A stretch of 64,000 nt of DNA from Kalmusia sp. IMI 367209 (GCA_027946365.1 JAPEUQ010000008.1:2070234-2134233); one strand, 5' to 3'. Shown: positions 34,400-49,343, counted from the stretch's first letter. Translations and numbers: made by a program. Notes: generated by a model from the letters alone, not told the origin.

Positions 34400-37300
34400 T
34401 TAAGGATTACTGTATTTCTTTACCACTCCAATCTTAAAGATCCCGATTAACTCTTCTATTTATAAAAATAACTAATATAGTGATCCTAGTAGAAAGATAT
34501 TAATTTATAAATTATATAAGCTAGCCCTACTAGTACGTACAGCTCCAATTCCACGCTAAAAACCGTAGAGTATAAAATTAAGTAGACCTAGACGCTTATA
34601 ACGCCAAAATAATCAATAATATAATACTAGTATATCTAAGTTAACTAATAAACGCCTCTAATAAATAGCTAAAAAGTTATAATCTTAAGCTTACTAAGTA
34701 TAAATTATAAATGATGGAATGATTAATACTTATATTAAGAGTATAAAATATCTAAAACTAAGTTTATATTATAATATCTCTAATCTCCTTACTCCTATAA
34801 TAATTAAATTAGTAAGTAAGGATAAATTAATATTATAAGCTCTTATATAAGCTTTAAAGAGTAATCTTATACTAACTAAAGCTAATATAAAAAACCTAGT
34901 TTAAGCTAATATTATACTTACCTTAAAAGGCTAAGAACGCTAGGCCAAATCCTAAAACCTAGTATAAGGACTAGCTACTTATCTATAATAAAGCTAAAAC
35001 CTATAAGATTACTAATATTAAGGAGGAGTTTATAGTACATGATTTTCTAGATACGCTAACTCCTAAGATCGCGTTAGATTAGATACGATCTATAAATTAA
35101 TATATTATCTAAGACTAAACTTTAGATAATAAATCCCTTAATTTAGTATAAGTTAGAAAGATCTTTTCTTTACTATTATAAGAATATACGCTCTAAATAA
35201 ATAATAGAAAAGCCTTAGAAATATTCTCTACTTTTATAGGATAAAGCTTAGATGTGAAATAAGCTAGATTAATAAAAGATAATAAAGCGTAGGAAACTAG
35301 AGGAAACCCTACCCTTATAAGAATGGAAAATACAAATGGGATTTAATAATCTATAAATATCTATAACTAACTATTATAGGATTATTACTACTAGGGTATA
35401 ACCTATATCACTCTCTAAATAGGAAAAGAAGGCGATCCTTAATCATCTTACTAAACCTAAATAGAATAATCTATATACTAAGATAACTAAAAAGGATGGA
35501 TTAGCTATACTATACTAACTCTAAAATTTCTAGGAATAATAGTTACTATATTTATAGACCTAGATAAATTTCCTTAATCTAATAATAATACTATAAATAT
35601 ATATTCTACTATAACTTTTAGTACTCATCCTTTCTTAGAGAGTATAATCCTAGATAGAAGAGTTATAATATATTTTATTAATAATCACACTTTACTAGTA
35701 TCTAAAATATTTAAGAAGCCACCTATAATTTAGAGCGTAAAAATAGAGATATAAGTATTTCTAATCTTAGAAACTAGAGAAAGACTTCTTAAAAGAATAC
35801 TATATAACGAAAATAAAGCTTAATCTAAAGATCTATTATTTAAAAATATAAAAGTTATTAAAGATTTTTATATTAATATAGTATTAGAAGCTCATTTAAA
35901 GAAGGTAGGAATCTAGTATCTTAGCTTAAATAATATACTACGTATAGGAACTATAGAATAGAGTATTATTTTAGCTAAGCTAAGTTATAAATATAACCTT
36001 ACGTTTTTAGAATATAAACTAATCCCCTACTATTTATTAATAATAAGTATAATGCGATCAGCTAAACGCCGAATAATATATAATATACTAAAAATAAATA
36101 GTAAAAGCTCTAATATTAGCGCTCTAGTTACCTAGGCTTAAAAGCGTTAAAAGCCTTAGTCTATAACGTATATAATATATAAATTAAAGGGATTATATAA
36201 TTAAACTATAAGTATTATATAACTATCTATACTACGTAGGTAATCTTAAGACGACTAAGGGAAAGATTATCTAGACCTTTTATAGGATCTTCTAGGATCT
36301 ATTTAATATATCTATAGGATAATTAAACGAGAACTGGTTATTAATTATAAAAGAAAAGTTTAGTAGGAAGATCTATAATAATAACCTCTAAGTAAAAATA
36401 ATTATAAAAATTATAATAATAATTAAAAGTTTTATAAAATATATTATAATAAAATATAAATTTACTATTACTATAATCTACTAGAATAACGATACTATAA
36501 TACTACTATAAAGAGGAAGATTAAAATATAAAATCTAGATAGAATAAGAAGGTATAGAGATTAGCTAGCCACTACCTTATATATATAAGCTAAACGGTGC
36601 GCCGGAAAGAGTAGGGTAAAAATTATAATAAAAGCTATTAAAATAAGAATAGAAGTAAATCTCTCTATTAAACTATAGCCTAAGATTATAGATATAATAA
36701 TATAACTTTATAGAATAAGTCCTTTTATTACTTATAGTCTTTAATCTCCAAACGAAGTACTAGATAGCTAGTTTTAATAATATTTTTAATATTATAAGCC
36801 TATAACTATAAGAGCTATAATAGCTAATCTATATTTAAACTAGAGTAGAATCTTTATCTATAACTACTACGCATATCCTTTAAATAGGGAGCGCAGTAGG
36901 ACACGATAGATGAGGATTTAAAGTAAATCTAAAAGCTTATATTAAATATCTAGTAGAATATAGAGTTTTTAATATCTATAGAATATAGATTTTAATACTT
37001 AATTAAGTAATTATAATATATAATATTACGTTTAATAAAAATCTATTCTATAAAGAGACTTCTAATAAGGAGATTCTAAAAAAAAAAATAGAGAAGATTA
37101 TTAAGATTCTTAATAAAGAAGAAATTACTAATCTAGAAAAGATCTATAAATAAATCCTTAATCCTCTATCTAAACTATTTAAGTAAGTAAGTACTAAAAC
37201 TAGATCTACTACTAAAAAGATCCTTAGAGGAGAAGAAATTAAGTAGATTAAAAGACGGCCAGTTAGTTTTTTAGTTATAAAATCTTAAGATTAGACTCTA

Positions 37301-39500
37301 CACAGACTATAAGCGTAGCTAGTAAATAATTAAAAGCTTATATAGAGAGATCTAAGAATATAGAACTTATAACCCTTAATAGAATACTAGAGCTAGGTAT
37401 TTTAGAGAATAATCTATTAAGGGATTACTAGAAGATTAATACCTAACTAGGTATATATTAACTAGGTAGGACTGGAACACCGCTCCTAGAGGATAAAGAT
37501 ACCCCTTAGTATAAGCCTAAGAGCTTAACGCCTACCTCTTAAACTAGATTAGAAGATCCTATAGCCCTAGATAAAGTAGTAAACCTACTAGTATACTAAA
37601 GATAAAGATATATTAATAATTATACTATTTATATAAATATAAGACTATAGGAAATACTCCTATAGATAATTAAGTATATAGATACTTACCATTTAGATAA
37701 TAAAGGAGTAGAAGATCTAGATCTAGTAATTAGCTAGAGGGTAAGATAAACTAAAGTATTTATATACTAATTATAGATCTATCTAATAATCCTTAATAAA
37801 ATTTTATAAATATATTCTTTCTTAGAGTAATAGAGGCCTAGGATAAGCAGCAACCCTTTATTATAATTAATTTAATTATAGAGTTAGTTATACTCTTAAA
37901 GTTATAGTTAATAATACCTCCTATTTATTTATATAGAGATAAGCTTCTAAAAGAACCCTTAAATTAGAAGTAATTAAGTATATATCTACTTAGAAAGTTT
38001 TTTAAATAAGCCTCTTATAAAGAAATCGACACACTTTAAAAGAAAGGAATATAGTTAGAAATTTAATAAGATAAAGCTTCTAAATATCTACTTCTACTAA
38101 AATAGGTTTAGATATATAAATATAATTAAAATAAATACTTTCTTAAGTATAAAGTTTATATTATTATAAAAGGAGATTTCTAAGAGAATGATATACTTAG
38201 TTTAATATATATAGCTACTTTAGTAGCCTATTCTTTTAGAATAGCTATAGCGATTATAGTAGAATTTAATCTAGAAATTCTTTAATATAATATAGTAGGT
38301 ATATTTCTAAATATCTATATTATAGTAAAAATCTAGTACTCTATAAGCTCCTAGATAGTTTTAAAAAGCTAAAAATATATAAAACTTAATAAAACTCTAT
38401 ATAGCTTAAGAGATTTACTACTCCTTTAGTATAAGGAGTTCTTAGGCACGCTTAAAGCTAGAGGGCTTAGCGTATTAAAAGAAGAACTATATTTATTTTT
38501 AATAAGAAATGAAGGATTTTAATAATCTTCTATATAGATAATATTCTTCTTATTTTTAAGAAAGATATAAGTAAGAAGCTTAAGTAATATAGGATTAGAT
38601 TATAGAAAAATATAAGGTAGAGTAATAAGGATCTATTAAGTAATTTTTAGGGTATATATTATAAGAGATTAAGAATATAGGATGATTACCCTAATATATA
38701 ATATCTATATTAATAAGATTATGAAACGGTTTAAGTTAAATATTAATAAGAGCTTTCTAGCTATATCCTTACTATTAGAAGAGCTTAGAAAATATTTTAG
38801 AGAAGTAATAAAGAGAGATATTAAGATCTATTAAAAATATATTAGATTAGTACTTTATATAGCGATTATAATATGACTAGATATTACTTTTATAGTATTA
38901 AAACTCTTATACTTTCTTATAAATCTAGGCTTAGAATATCTTATAATAGTAGATTATATAATCACTTTTCTATATAGAACGCTAGAAATCCATTTAATAT
39001 AGAGGGTATAATAACCCTAATCTACTAATTTATAAAAATATCTTATTTATAGATAATCTAGAGACTAGATAATCTTCTTATAAATATATTATTATACTAT
39101 TTAGAGGATTAATCTTATGGAAAGTAGCTTACTAGAGTATAATAATAATATCTATAATAGAAATAGAGCTTCTAGCTTTAAAGTATATAAGTAAAGAAGT
39201 AATAGCTCTAAAATATTTCTTTTATAAGCTTACCCTAGACTTAGGAGATATATAGCGAATTTTCTATGATAATAAGTAGATAATTAGACTTATTATAGAA
39301 AAAAATAAGCGTATAACTATATGTCTATGCCATATTAACATTTAGAATATATAGCTATAATAAGAGTACGTAAAAGGATCTTTTAAAGTTTTCTATCTAT
39401 CTATAAATAATATACTAGTAGATAGGCTTACTAAACTATTAATAAAATAGTAGTTTATATATTTTATAAAGCTTCTAAATCTATAAGATTTAATTACTAT
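34400..39500 (+). pseudogene. gag-pol: Copia gag-pol of E3
   Basis: The protease region near 35600-35800 reads SIILDRRVIIYFINNHTLLVS, matching the copia ILDSGAS.H...N pattern. Integrase follows (EAHLKKVGIQYLSLNNILRIG, AKLSYKYNLTFLEY) to about 36700. RT spans about 37600-38700; its active site is Y-I-D-N at 38531-38542 (family YVDD). RNase H lies around 38950-39450 with HLEYIAIIR and a decayed AD.LTK..IK segment. The zinc knuckle is not clear. TAA/TAG at Gln/Trp positions and frame slips make it inactive. Confidence 0.85.
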
Positions 39501-39649
39501 ATAGTAGAAAGATTAATAAAGAAACTATAATTAAATTATTATAAAAGAAGCTAAGCTCCTCTATAGGATATCATCTACTAATATAGCTTAAGGGCAATAT
39601 AATATTATAAAAGTATAAAAAATCTATTAACTAAAGTTAAGGAAGAGTA

Positions 39650-41487
39650 AAAGCTCTATTTAATTATTTAAAAAGATTTAAAAACTTATTAAATAGTATA
39701 TAGGCCTTAGTATACTTCTATATATCTATAAGACTACTATGAATCACCTAAGTACTATAGGAAAAGGGAACACCTTAGCTTAGAGTATAGTTAGAAGCGA
39801 TAAAGCCACTTATATAAAAGATTTACTAAAAAGTAAGCTTTAACTAAAATAGTAGAAAGGATCCCTAAATAGGAGCTTATTATTAGAAGTATAGAATTAA
39901 TTATTAGATTTAATAGACTACTTAATAATAGGGGAACTTTAAGCTTAGGTTTTTTAAATATTACTAAGATTACGTTAGAGATGACCGTTAGTGGGAGTCT
40001 TAATAGTAATTAGAATAAAGATAAAAGTATCCTCCTATTTATTTTTAATTTTAAAAGTGCTATATAAATAACCTTTAGCTACTTTTTAATAATTTTAGGT
40101 TTTATAGTTTAATTACTAAAGAGCTCCTCTAGAAGGTTTAGATTAATCTTAGAAATATTCTTATAAGTTTTCTTAATAATAGAATAAGCCTTATTAGTAT
40201 TAGAAGTAGGATTATATTTATAACTCTTCTTAATAATTAGAACTAGGGTAGTCTTATAATTACCTTCTTTACTTAACTTATCTCTATTACTAATTATAAT
40301 TATATCCTAGTCTTATTATAAGCGGATTTAGATTATAGTATAGCTTAGGACTTAGAAGAGATCTTAATATAAGAAGAAATCTTTAACTATAGTAAACCCT
40401 TAGAAGTAAAGAAGATCTTAATCTAATTAAAATTTTTAGTATTACTAGATAAGAGCTGGGAACCTTATATAAAAGACTATAATAAATATAGTTAAAAATA
40501 ATTTTTATAGAATTATATAGCTCTTTAACGTCTTTATTTTAAGATCTATTAGCCTAATAAACGAAACTAGAGATCTAAATAACTTATAGTCTAACCCTTT
40601 TAATAAGCTTAAAGATATTTAGCTATATAAGGCTTAAGATCCTTAAGGCTACTAGATAATTAGTGGAAGAAACTATATAATCTTAAAAAGAAACTTATAC
40701 TTTAATATAATTATAACCTAAAGAGTAACTATAATAATAAGTAGAACTATTAATAAAATTAAAATAGATACTATTAGATTAACTAGAGATTACACTTTAT
40801 ATATATCCTTAATAAGACTCTTTATAGGAGTACTATAAATACGCTTCTTAGTATCTTTCTTTTATATAGAATTACTCTTATTTTTAATTAATAAAGAAGT
40901 ATCTTCACCATTTTTCTAATCTAGAACTCCCTTTTTAATAGTATAATAAGATATAAGAATTAGACTAACTTAAGAATCTTAGGAACTATAAGGACCTTCT
41001 TTAGAACTAGATAATAAGTATAATAGGGATAGAATTATTATAGGCTTATAAGGATGACCGCGCGTTTTCTATAAAATTACCTAAATAAAAAGATTAGTAA
41101 AATAAAAAGTCTAGAGATAGCTATATACTATAATTAAGATCTTAAAGAGCGTAAACGAAAATAAAATAAAACTAAAAGAGTATAAAAATAAAGATTTAGT
41201 ATAATAATTAAAAGAGGTTAAAGAGAATAGAGAAGATAAGAGTATAAGATTATAATAAGTTTATTATTCTAGTCATCCATTTACGCGATCATATATAAGG
41301 CGGTTAAAAGTATTTAAAGGAAAATATATAATTACTAGGATAACTAATAAGGAGCTTACGTATAACTAATTATAATTATTATAATAGAGCCTTATATACT
41401 TATAGGCTTATTACTACTACTAAATTATAGGCTTATTATTATAGGCTCCTCATAAACTTACTACTGACGAAGCTCATCTAGGGGGTA
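39650..41487. other. E3 accessory region between RNase H and 3' LTR
   Basis: About 1.8 kb after the end of pol, much longer than a copia 3' end needs. The plus strand gives only Leu/stop-rich translation. The minus strand has the better frame, homologous to the antisense frame described in E4 at 50488-50769. It ends in the polypurine tract at 41475-41485. Confidence 0.6.
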
Positions 41488-41694
41488 TATTATAAATATA
41501 AGGCTCTAGGTTAAGCTTTAAGTAATAGAATGATCACGATTTAAAGGATTTTAATAATCTAAGTACTAAATACTTAGAGTTTTATAAATAGAAGATCTTA
41601 TAATCTATAAATTCTGCCTATCCGGCTTATATTTCTTATGTAGCAATCTAATCAATTCGCTTACTAAAAATAGTAATCTAATATTAACTCCATA
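41488..41694 (+). repeat. 3' LTR of E3
   Basis: It starts tattataaatataagg, the fully transitioned form of TGTCGTAGACATGAGG, and ends ttaactccata, then actat. Confidence 0.95.
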
Positions 41695-41699
41695 ACTAT
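41695..41699. repeat. Target duplication right of E3
   Basis: actat, identical to 34133-34137. Confidence 0.92.
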
Positions 41700-43611
41700 A
41701 TATAAATCTAATTAGGATCTAAATATATTATTTAGTACTAAATAATATTAGATAATAACTATTTATAACTATCTATTAATATTATCTATATTTAGTTAAG
41801 AATATATTTCGTCTAGTTAACACCGTAGTTAAAAGACTAGAAAGTAAGTTATATACTAGATATACTAAAAAGAGGACCTAATAGCGCTAATTAGCGCCTA
41901 AAGAGATATATTAACTATAACTAACTCTTTAAAAACTAATCCTTATCTAAAGCCTTATAAGTATAATTAATATTATAGAAATAGAGCTTCTATTCTCTAG
42001 AAATCTAGGAAAACTAGTATTATAATAAACCTTAACTTACTTATTAATATTTTATAGAAATTTTTTAGTTAGGAGCCCTTTAGACTTAGACTTACTAACG
42101 TACACATTTATAATAGAAATAGAGAGTAAATAAGTAAAAAAATACTATAACTTTTATTTTTAATAAAGACGCTTATATCTAGTATTAGGGTTAATATAAG
42201 GATTTATAGAGTTTAAACCTTCTAAAATATTAAAAGTAGAGAGAGTAATACTATACTTAAGGTTAATTTAGTATATTCTAAGTAGATTACCACCCTATAG
42301 TACTAGTTAACGCCTAAATAGCCCTAGAAAGAGCTAAAAGTAGTATTTACCTTCTTAGAGAATTTATTAGTATAGCTATTAATATAATTATTCTTAAACT
42401 TTATCTTATACTTCTAACTAACCTTAGAGTAGTTATAACTATCTACTATAATACTAGATTATATATATTAATCCTTTACGTCCGTCTTACCATTATGAAG
42501 ATGAAAGTGAGCGTTAAATCTATCCTTATAAATAATATATAGTACGCGCTAGTAAAGACTATATAAAGTAGTCTTAATCTTATAAGTAAAGACCTTAAGG
42601 TCCTTTCTAAAAGTCGTTACGTTATCTTCTAATAAAGAAGATATAATTTATAATATAAATCTATTATAAATATTAATAATATCTTTAATCTTTATAAGAG
42701 TATTAAGCTTATTTATTCTAAGCTATATAACGTTAGTTAAGACCTAATAGTATTATTTAGCGCCCTCTACTACCTAAAGGAGTAAAACTTACTATATAGT
42801 ACTTCTTATCTCTAAGATAGTATATTTAGTAGATATAGTATATTTTACCCTAGACTTTATTTATAAAGAATAGTTTTTATTAATTAATATTTAGTATTAT
42901 TTATTATTAGTAAATTCGCCCTTAGAGTAGTTACTAAGGCATTTAATATATATAAGCTTATAGTTAATAACTATTATATAGATATTAAGGTGATTTTAGA
43001 GAGATATTAGAAATAATTAGAGACTAATAGTGCTAGTTATTACTAGATAAAAGTAGAGGTGGGAAATTAAATAGATTTTAATAATAAAGAGAGTACGTTA
43101 ATATTATTATTTATAATTAGCTATAATTAGTTACTACTTAATATAAAATAGATTAGAGTAATACTTATAAAAGGGAATAAAAAAGTAGAGATTATAGTAA
43201 ACTAGAATACCCTAATTATATTAATAATGGCCTAGTAATACTATATAGTAATAATATAGTATATTTATAAATTTTAAAAAAAATGGTATTAGGGAGAAGG
43301 AGAAATTAAGGTAGAAAACTACTTATAGGTCTATATAGCCTAAAACTTTTAATATATAGTTATAGTTTTTTACCTTTACCGCCACTATAGGTAGTAAAAG
43401 GAGGTGAGAGACTAAAGAATAGTTTTTTTACTCTAGCTCTTACCTTAAGTTTAGAAGTACTACCCTATTAACTAGATAGAGAAATCTCCTTTATATAACT
43501 TAAATAGATACCTAGGTATTAGTTACTATAGCTATTACTAGATAGGACCTAATAGGTTAGTTAATCTCTAATCTACTCTCTTAGGATAAAAGAGACTCTA
43601 GGAGGGGATAA
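41700..43611. other. G accessory region between pol and 3' LTR
   Basis: About 1.9 kb that belongs to G, since it lies between the E3 target site and the polypurine tract (aggagggga, 43599-43609). There is no gag or pol similarity. The best reading frame is on the minus strand (separate entry). The part from 42900 to 43600 gives no convincing frame on either strand. Confidence 0.65.
42215..42862 (-). pseudogene. Antisense accessory frame of element G
   Basis: On the minus strand one frame runs for about 215 codons, with stops only as TAA/TAG. Legible parts are SKSRVKYTISTKYTILEIRS, EDNVTTFRKDLKVFTYKI, DRFNAHFHLHNGKTDVKD, NSYTNKFSKKVNTTFSSF and YYRVVIYLEYTKLTLS. The plus-strand frames over the same bases are broken far more often. 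It has a mixed hydrophilic composition, unlike random A/T translation. I do not recognise a domain. It lies downstream of and opposite to pol, as in A, K and the copia family E. It might be a captured gene or an element-specific accessory protein. Confidence 0.5.
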
Positions 43612-43914
43612 TATTATAATATAATACTATTAGAAGGTATTAGATAGTAATTAGTAGTTAGAGGTCCTATATATCCCTAATTACTAAAAGGAGAATAATA
43701 TCTAATAACTTACTCTATACTTTATATAGATGGGTTATATATCTTAATAACTAGAATATTATAATTAAGAAGGATCCATTACCTTATAACTAGGGATAAA
43801 AGGAATCTACTATATAGATATAATCTAGTAGTAATTTATCTACTTTCTACTATATAATATATTATATTATTAACTATTATACTAAATCTATATTATTCAC
43901 CCAGTAACCTAATA
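43612..43914 (+). repeat. 3' LTR of G
   Basis: Pairs with 21237-21545. It is preceded by the purine tract and followed by attag (43915-43919). Confidence 0.93.
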
Positions 43915-43919
43915 ATTAG
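43915..43919. repeat. Target duplication right of G
   Basis: attag, identical to 21232-21236. Confidence 0.92.
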
Positions 43920-46900
43920 AAGCTCATTTAAAGAAAATAAGAATCTAGTACCTTAACTTAAATAATATACTATATATAGGAACTATAGAATAGAGTATTA
44001 TTTTAGCTAAGCTAAGTTATAAATATAATCTTACGTTTTTAGAATATAAACTAATCCCCTACTATCTATTAATAATAAGTATAATACGATTAGCTAAACG
44101 CTAAATAATATATAATATACTAAAAATAAATAGTAAAAAGTTCTAATATTAACACTCTAATTATCTAGACCTAAAAGTATTAAAAGCCTTAGTCTATAGT
44201 ATATATAACGTACGGATTAAAGGGATTATATAATTAAATTATAAATATTACGTAACTATCTATACTATATAAATAATCTTAAAATAACTAAGGAAAGATT
44301 ACCTAGACCTTTTTATAGGATCTCCTAAAATCTATTTAATATATCTATAGGATAATTAAATGAGAACTAGTTATTAATTATAAAAGAAAAGTTTAGTAGG
44401 AAGATCTATAATAATAACCTCTAAGTAAAAATAATTATAGAAATTATAATAGTAATTAAAAGTTTTATAAAATATATTATAATAAAATATAAGCTTATTA
44501 TTATTATAATCTACTAGGATAATAATACTATAATACTACTATAAAAGGAAGATTAAGATATAAAATCTAGATAGAATAAGAAGATATAGAGATTAGTTAG
44601 CCACCACCTTATATATATAAGCTAAACGGTGTACTAGAAAGAGTAGGATAAAAAATTATAATAAAAGTTATTAAAATAAGAATAGAAGTAAATCTCTCTA
44701 TTAAACTATAGCCTAAGATTATAGATATAGTAGTATAACTTTATAGAATAAGTCCTTTTACTATTTATAGTCTTTAATCTCTAAACGAAGTACTAGATAG
44801 CTAGTTTTAATAATATTTTTAATATTATAAGTCTATAATTATAAGAGCTATAATAGCTAATCTATATTTAGACTAAAGTAGAATCTTTATCTATAACTAT
44901 TATATATATCTTTTAAATAGGAGCGCGTAGTAGGGCGTAATAGACGAGGATTTAAAGTAAATCTAAGAGCTTATATTAAATATCTAGTAGAATATAGAGC
45001 TTTTAATATCTATAAAATATAGATTCTAATACTTAATTAGATAATTATAATATATAATATTACGTTTAATAAAAATCTATTCTATAAAGAGACTTCTAAT
45101 AAGGGGATTCTAAAAGAAGAAATAGAGAAGATTATTAAGATTCTTAATAAAGGAGAAATTACTAATCTAAAAGAGATCTATAAATAAATCTTTAATTCTC
45201 TATCTAAACTATTTAAGTAAGTAAATACTAAAACTAAATCTACTACTAAAGAGATTCTTAGAGGAGAAGAAATTAAGTAGATTAAAAAGATAGCTAGTTA
45301 GTTTTCTAGTTATAAAATCTTAAGATTAGACTCTATATAGATTATAAATATAACTAGTAAATAGTTAAAAGCTTATATAAAGAGATCTAAGAATATAAAA
45401 TTTATAACTTCTAATTAAATACTAGAGCTAGATATTTTAAGAAATAATTTATTAAGGGATTATTAGAAGATCGGCGCCTAACTAGATATATATTAACTAA
45501 GTAAAACTAGAATACTACTTCTAGAGGATAAAAATACCCTTTGATATAAGTCTAAAAGTTTAATATCTATCTCTTAAACTAGATTAGAAGATCCTATAGC
45601 CCTAGATAAAGTAGTAAACCTACTAGTATACTAAAGATAAAGATATATTAGTAATTATACTATTTATATAAATATAAGACTATAGGAAATACTCTTATAG
45701 ATAATTAAGTATATAGATACTTACTACTTAGATAATAGAGGAGTAGAAGATCTAGATCTAACGATTAACTAGGGAGTAAAATAAACTAAAATATTTATAT
45801 ATTAATTATAAATCTATCTAATAATCCTTAATAAAACTTTATAAATATATTTCTTTTTAGAGTAATAGAGACTTCGAATAAGTAGTAACCTTTATTATAA
45901 TTAACTTAATTATAGAGTTAATTATACTTTTAAAGCTATAATTAGTAGTATCTTCTATTTATCTATATAGAGATAAGCTTCTGAAAGAACCCTAAATTAA
46001 AAGTAGCTAAGTATATATCTACTTAGGAAGCTTTTTAAATAAGCCTCTTATAAAGAAATTAATATACTTTAAAAAGAAAGGGATATAATTAGAAATTTAA
46101 TAAGATAAAGCTCCTAAATATCTATTTCTACTAAAATAGATTTAGATATATAAATATAATTAAAATAGATACTTTCTTAAATATAAAGCTTATATCATTA
46201 TAAAAGAAAATCTCTAAGAGAAAGATATACTTAGTTTAATATATATAGCTACTCTAGTAGCCCATTCTTTTAGAATAGCTATAGTAATTATAATAGAATT
46301 TAATCTAGAGATTCTTTAGTATAATATAGTAGACGTATTTCTAAATATTTATATTATAGTAGAAAATCTAGTGCTCTATAAGCTCCTAGATAATTTTAAG
46401 AAAGTTAGAAAATATATAAAACTTAATAGAATTCTATATAGCTTAAGAGATTCACCGCTTCTTTAGTATAAGGAGTTCTTAGGTATACTTAAAGTTAGAA
46501 GGCTTAATATATTAAAGAAGAACTATACTTATTCTTTAATAAGAAATAAAGAATTTTAGTAATCTTCTATATAGATAATATTCTTCTTATTTTTTAAAAA
46601 AGATATAAGTAAAAAGCTTAAGTAATATAGAATTAAATTATAAAAAAATATAAGGTAGAGTAATAAGGACCTATTAAGTAGTTTTTAGAAGTATACGTTA
46701 TAAGAGATTAAGAATATAGGATAATTACCCTAATATATAATATCTATATTAATAAGATTATAAAATAGTTTAAGTTAGATACTAGTAAGAATTTCTAGCT
46801 ATATCCTTACTATTAGAAGAGCTTGAAAATATTCTAGGAAGTAATAAAGAGAGATATTAAAATTTATTAAAAATATATTAGATTAGTACTTTATATAATA

Positions 46901-49136
46901 ATTATAATATAACTAGATATTACTTTTTTATAGTATTAAAACTCTTATACTTTCTTATAAATCTAGGTCTAAAATACCTTATAGTAGTAGATTATATAAT
47001 TACTTTTCTATATAGAACGCGCTAGAAATCCATTTAATATAAAGGGTATAATAACTTAATCTATTAATTTATAAAGATATCTTATTTATAGATAATCTAG
47101 AGACTAGATAATCTTCTTATAAATATATTATTATACTATTTAAAGGACTAATCTTATAGAAAGTAGCTTACTAAAGTATAATAATAATATCTATAATAAA
47201 AGTAGAGCTTCTAGCTTTAGAGTATATAAGTAAAGAAATAATAGCTCTAAAGTATCTCTTTTATAAGTTTATTTTAGACTTAGAAGATATATAGCGAATT
47301 TTCTATAATAATAAATAAATAATTAGGCTTATTATAGAAAAAAATAAGCGTATAACTACGTCTATATTATATTAATATTTAGAATATGTAGCTATAATAA
47401 GAGTATATAAAGGAATCTTTAAAGTTTTCTATCTATCTATAAATAATATACTAGTAGACGGGCTTACTAAATTATTAATAAAATAATAGTTTATATATTT
47501 TATAAAGCTTTTAAATCTATAAGATTTAATTATTATATAATAGAAAGATTAATGGAGAAACCATAATTAAATTATTATAAAAGAAGCTAAGCTCTCTATA
47601 GAATATTATCTATTAATATAGCTTAAGGGTAATATAATACTATAAGAGTATAAAAATCTATTAACTAAAGTTAAGAAAGAGTAAAAGCTCTATTTAACTA
47701 TTTAAAGAAATTTAAAACTTATTAAATAGTATATAAATCTTAGTATACTTCTATATATTTATAAGACTACTATAGATTACCTAAGTACTATAGGAAAAGG
47801 AATACCCTAGCTTAGAATATAGTTAGAAGTAATAAAGCTATTTATATAAAGAGATTTACTAAAGAGTAAACTTTAACTAAAATAGTAAAAGAATCTCTAA
47901 AAGAGAGCTTATTATTAAAAGTATAAAATTAATTATTAGATTTAATAGACTACTTAATAATAGGGAACTCTAAGCTTAAATTTTTAAATATTACTAAGAT
48001 CGCGTTAGAGAAGGCTATTAGTGGAAGTCTTAATAGTAATTAGAATAAAGATAGAAATATCCCTCTATTTATTTTTAGCTCTAAAAAGCGTTATATAGAT
48101 AACCTCTAGTTACTTTTTAGTAATCTTAGGTTTTATAGTTTAATTACTAAAAAGCTCCTTTAGAAGGTTTAAATTAACCTTAGAAATATTCTTATAAGTT
48201 TTCTTAATAGTAGAATAAGCCTTATTAGCGTTAGAAGTAGGATTATACTTATAACTCTTTTAATAACTAGAATTAAGATAGTCTTATAATTATCTTCTTT
48301 ATTTAATTTATTTCTATCACTAATTATAATTATATTTCTAGTCTTATTATAAGTGGATTTAGATTATAGTATAGCTTAAAACTTAGAAGAAATCTTAATA
48401 TAAGGAGAAATCTTTAACTATAGTAAGCCCTTAGAAGTAAAGGAGATTTTAACCTAACTAAAGTTTTTAATATTATTAAATAAGAGCTAGGAAACCTTAT
48501 ACGAAAGACTATAATAAATATAATTAAAAATAATTTTTATAGGATTATATAGCTTTTTAACATCCTTATTTTAAGATTTATTAGCCTAATAAATAAAACT
48601 AGAGATTTAAATAACTTATAGTCTAACCCTCTTAATAAGCTTAAAGATATTTAGCTATATAAGGCTTAAGATTCTTAGACTATTAGATAATTAGCGGAAG
48701 AAACTATATAATCTTAAAAAAAACTTATATTTTAATATAATTATAATCTAAAGAGTAACTATAATAATAAATAGAGCTATTAATAAGATTAAAATAGATA
48801 TTATTAGATTAACTAGAGATTATACTTTATATATATCCCTAATAAGACTCTTTATAAGGAGTACTATAAATATACTTCTTAGTATCTTTCTTTTTATATA
48901 GAATTACTCTTATTCTTAATTAATAAAAAGTACCTTCGTTATTTTTCTAATTTAAAGCTCCCTTTTTAATAGTATAATAAGATGTAAGAATTAGGCTAAC
49001 TTAAGAATCTTAGAAACTATAAGGATCTTCCTTAGAACTAAATAATAAATATAATAGAAATAGGATTACTATAGACTTATAAGGATAACTATACATTTTC
49101 TAGAAAGTTACCTAGATAAAAAGATTAATAAAATAA
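43920..49136 (+). pseudogene. pol: Copia integrase, RT and RNase H of E2, plus start of its 3' region
   Basis: It resumes with EAHLK..., collinear with E3 35892-41100. The integrase region is followed by RT, where the active site again reads Y-I-D-N (46568-46579), and RNase H around 47030-47480 with ARRLTK-type decay near 47455. It is more heavily mutated than E3, as expected for the older host element. It ends at 49136 with aataa, the E4 target site, inside the accessory region. Confidence 0.83.
49132..49136. repeat. Target duplication left of E4
   Basis: aataa recurs at 56661-56665. E3 at 41092-41100 (aaaataaaaagtctag) shows the uninterrupted sequence. Confidence 0.88.
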
Positions 49137-49343
49137 TATAAAGTTAATATTAGATTACTATTTTTAGTGAGTGAATTGATCAGATTACTACATAAGAAAT
49201 ATAAGCTAAATAGGCAGAATTTATAGATTATAAGATCTTCTACTTATAAAACTCTAAGCATTTAATATTTAGATTATTAAAATCCTTTGGATCGTGATCG
49301 TTCCATTACTTAAAGCTTAACCTAGAGCCTTATATCTATAATA
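49137..49343 (-). repeat. 3' LTR of E4
   Basis: 207 bp, aligned end to end with 56454-56660. Confidence 0.94.

Larger units (their letters stand above)
34138..41694 (+). mobile_element. Ty1/copia element E3, complete structure
   Basis: It is 7557 bp with 207-bp LTRs at 34138-34344 and 41488-41694 and an actat duplication. The internal order is gag, protease, integrase, RT, RNase H and then about 1.9 kb of 3' accessory sequence, with a polypurine tract ctaggggg just before the 3' LTR. It sits inside G, which sits inside E2 of the same family, so this copia family transposed both before and after G arrived. All LTR-LTR mismatches I read are transitions. Confidence 0.96.
21237..43914 (+). mobile_element. 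Ty3/gypsy chromovirus G, interrupted by H and E3
   Basis: LTRs at 21237-21545 and 43612-43914 flank gag, protease, RT, RNase H, integrase and chromodomain, plus about 1.9 kb of extra sequence before the 3' LTR. H (23643-30864) interrupts the linker between protease and RT; E3 (34138-41699) interrupts the region after the chromodomain. Removing both leaves about 7.9 kb. The attag duplication and the empty site in E3 define the insertion exactly. RIP-mutated throughout, although its RT motif is intact. Confidence 0.93.
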